A DNA stretch of 21,531 nt from Gryganskiella cystojenkinii (taxonomy: Eukaryota > Mortierellomycota > Mortierellomycetes > Mortierellales > Mortierellaceae). Position 1 is the first letter of the stretch. Each line of letters begins with the position of its first letter. The notes under the pieces are model-generated. The model did not search any database and was not told the DNA's origin. It saw only the letters and a list, made by a program, of their open reading frames with translations. Positions 19,666 through 21,531 of this stretch are shown here, in pieces. Location: assembly GCA_015852425.1 (NCBI GenBank), contig JAAAIG010000366.1:1-21531 (forward strand), in the 5' to 3' direction. The position numbers and the translations under genes were made by a program.

Positions 19666-20245
19666 TTATCTTTCCAGATCACCAATCGACATTCCTAACG
19701 GCTCCCACTACAAGGCGACGCCGAAGGCTGGTCGGCCCCTTCAACCTGATCCTTATATACATCAGCTCACCGAATCCTTGCAGCCATGGAACCGCGAAAC
19801 GACTCTCTTTTTCGCACCTGATCTGCCAACTCTCCTATTTTGGAGAAGTGCTCTCTTCGCTCTTCCCTATTTTCACCTTGCTTCGATACTTCCCTTCCTT
19901 CCTACCCTCTCACCTTTATCTTATTAGCTGAAAAATAGTTAGAACCCGAGTCTTCGATCTTTGCCTTCAAGCGGACCTGGCCTCAGTCTACTTTTTCTTC
20001 GCTATCGCAAAACACTGAATTGGTCTTTGTTTTAATTACGGGATTGTTTCTTCGGTTTTTTTTGTCCCTTCTTCTGCAGCACAAAGAGAGAGAAAGAGAG
20101 AAAAACAAATCGTGAAATCCCTTAATAAAATAAACCAAAAAGTCTAACCTTGGCCAGAGTAAGAAGGACATGGATTATATGGCTATAACTATTGTCATAA
20201 TACATATTCGTTTTACTTGGTTTCTTTCTATTATAAAGTGCGTTA
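19666..20245. other. Convergent 3' region between DCP2 and ATM1
   Basis: 580 bp between facing stops. The left part is CT-rich 3' flank of DCP2, ending in two overlapping AATAAA hexamers. A short GA run lies near 20086-20102. No gene is recognised. Confidence 0.6.
20124..20134 (+). terminator. Poly(A) signals for DCP2
   Basis: Two overlapping AATAAA hexamers about 460 nt past the DCP2 stop, implying a fairly long 3' UTR. Earlier, degenerate signals cannot be excluded. Confidence 0.45.
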
Positions 20246-21479
20246 TCAAAAGACATGCTCTCCTTCTTGCGTGTCCCACATATGGCGATAAATTCCATCA
20301 TGTCGAAGAAGTTCCTCATGGCGACCACGTTCCGCGATTTGACCCTCCTTCAAGACAATAATCTCATCTATATAAAGAGACAAAAGGTATAATGCCATTT
20401 CCGATCAAGAGTCAGAGACACAGACAAATTACAAAAGTTTAAAAAATGGAGCAAGGCAAGTGAGGATAGTCAAGGTTGGACTTACCAGCATCAGCAATGG
20501 TTCTCAATCTATGAGCGATAAACATGCTCGTGCCACCCTTCTCATGAAGGACCGATCGGATGTTGGTCAACAATCCTTGTTCCGTGTGACTGTCCAGAGC
20601 CGAGGTCGCCTCATCAAAGAACATGATGGGCGAGTTCTTCAGGATCGCACGCGACAACGCCACGCGTTGCTTCTCACCTCCAGACAACATCAGACCACGT
20701 TCGCCAACCTTGGTCTCGTACTGATCAGGCAACATCATGATAGCATCGTGAATATGGGCTCGCTTGGCAGCCTCGAAGACCTCGTCGTCCGAGGCCGTGA
20801 CACGACCATACTGGATATTGCGTTTGATCGTCGTGTTGAACAATGCAGTCTCCTGAGGGACGACGCCGATCTGGGCTCGAAGACTGTCCAGTTTCACGTC
20901 CCGGATGTTTTGTCCATCGATATAAACATTGCCGCTCTGGGGGTCATAGAATCGGAACAAGAGTCGGAGCAGAGTCGACTTGCCACATCCAGAGGGCCCG
21001 ACGATCGCAACCTTCTTTCCAGCAGGGACCACGAAACTGATCCCCTTTAGGATTGGGCGATCCGGGTGATAGCCAAAGACAACATCCTCAAATCGAAGCT
21101 CTCCACCCTTGGTGCCCAAAAGCAAATCAGGCGCGCCGGGTTTATCCTGAACCTTGACATGAACTCCCTGAAGGTTGAACATGGTCTCCATATCGATCAG
21201 GGCCTGTCGCAGTTCACGGTACACGGATCCCAAAAAGTTCAAGGGTAGGGACAGCTGGAAGACCAACTGATTGATCATGACCACATCACCGACAGTCATG
21301 GTTCCGTTCAAGACGCCTTGGGCGGCTAAATACATCATGGCGGTCAAACTGGTCGAAAAGATAATGTTTTGTCCTGCATTCAGAAAAGCCAAACTGGACG
21401 CGATCTTGAGCGAAGCCTTCTCGTACTTTGCCAAGGCTTCGTCGTACTGTTGAAGCTCAAACTTTTCATTGTTGAAATA
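20246..21479 (-). CDS. ATM1: Mitochondrial ABC transporter Atm1 (5' partial)
   Basis: Two exons, complement(20246..20367, 20486..21479), give the C-terminal 371 residues. A further intron starts at 21480, so the N-terminal exons lie beyond the window. Atm1 half-transporters sit in the mitochondrial inner membrane and export a glutathione-linked sulfur compound needed for cytosolic Fe-S proteins. Seen: [20 protein letters not shown] and the last membrane helices, then the nucleotide-binding domain with Walker [11 protein letters not shown]-loop PQETALF, signature LSGGEKQRV, Walker [14 protein letters not shown] and H-loop IAHRL. The last exon supplies [20 protein letters not shown] and the tail [14 protein letters not shown]. 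The loop YFNNE..YDEAL and the tail favour Atm1/ABCB7 over other half-transporters. Convergent with DCP2. Confidence 0.92.
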
Positions 21480-21531
21480 CTGAACAAAAAGAAAAGATAC
21501 GATGTCGACGTGAGCAAAAAAAAAAAAAAAA

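Noticed and set aside
19352..19927. 191-codon plus-strand frame overlapping the end of DCP2
   Set aside because: It is out of frame with the DCP2 tail, has low-complexity composition and runs into the 3' flank; no sign of a real protein.
21515..21531. Poly-A at the right edge of the window, like an mRNA tail or retroposon end
   Set aside because: It lies in an ATM1 intron (poly-T on the transcript) and similar homopolymers occur in other introns here; no element boundaries are visible.
1..21531. A co-ordinated gene cluster or new multi-gene system
   Set aside because: The genes belong to unrelated housekeeping processes, alternate in strand, and lack mobile-element, toxin, biosynthetic or defence signatures.

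Overview
The window looks like nuclear DNA from an intron-rich fungus, most likely an early-diverging one (Mucoromycota, with Mortierellales my best guess). The grounds are many short GT-AG introns (mostly about 85-300 bp, many with GTAAGT or GTATGT donors), tiny exons, long low-complexity N/Q/S tracts, and a receptor with a class C GPCR-type ligand-binding domain next to standard fungal housekeeping genes. The taxonomic call is inference; there is no rRNA or organelle marker here.

Layout, left to right: (1) 3'-truncated gene on the minus strand (1-1934) for a class C GPCR-like receptor ectodomain; (2) about 1.7 kb without a recognisable gene; (3) SEC61 gamma/SSS1 (minus, 3703-4413), sharing a 447-bp divergent promoter with (4) ADA2 of the SAGA/ADA histone acetyltransferase complexes (plus, 4861-7336); (5) an intronless RBR-like ubiquitin ligase gene without a recognisable BRcat domain (plus, 7736-8875); (6) a YPK1/gad8-type AGC kinase with an N-terminal C2 domain (minus, 9469-12415), divergent from (7) a Shewanella-like metallophosphatase with an N-terminal signal anchor (plus, 13054-14731); (8) a SAM-domain protein ending in a predicted C-terminal membrane anchor (minus, 14831-16318), divergent from (9) the mRNA-decapping enzyme DCP2 with a long disordered tail carrying repeated leucine motifs (plus, 17165-19665); (10) the 3' end of the mitochondrial ABC transporter ATM1 (minus, 20246-21479, continuing past the window).

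I rebuilt the exons by hand from GT/AG sites, reading frame and family conservation. In each multi-exon gene the phases close exactly, and complete genes end in a stop codon. The genes do not form a pathway: they cover ER translocation, transcription, ubiquitination, TORC2 signalling, RNA decay and Fe-S export. They alternate between divergent pairs (shared promoters at 4414-4860, 12416-13053, 16319-17164) and convergent pairs (8876-9468, 14732-14830, 19666-20245).

I see no mobile element, CRISPR array, tRNA, rRNA, biosynthetic cluster or evident new multi-gene system. The items most worth a second look are single-gene oddities: the RBR-like ligase lacking BRcat in an intronless gene, the SAM protein with a predicted tail anchor and a possible 70-residue short form, the DCP2 tail with a splice junction that would make a core-only enzyme if retained, the apparently shortened lobe 2 of the receptor, and paired ACGT elements between SEC61G and ADA2.
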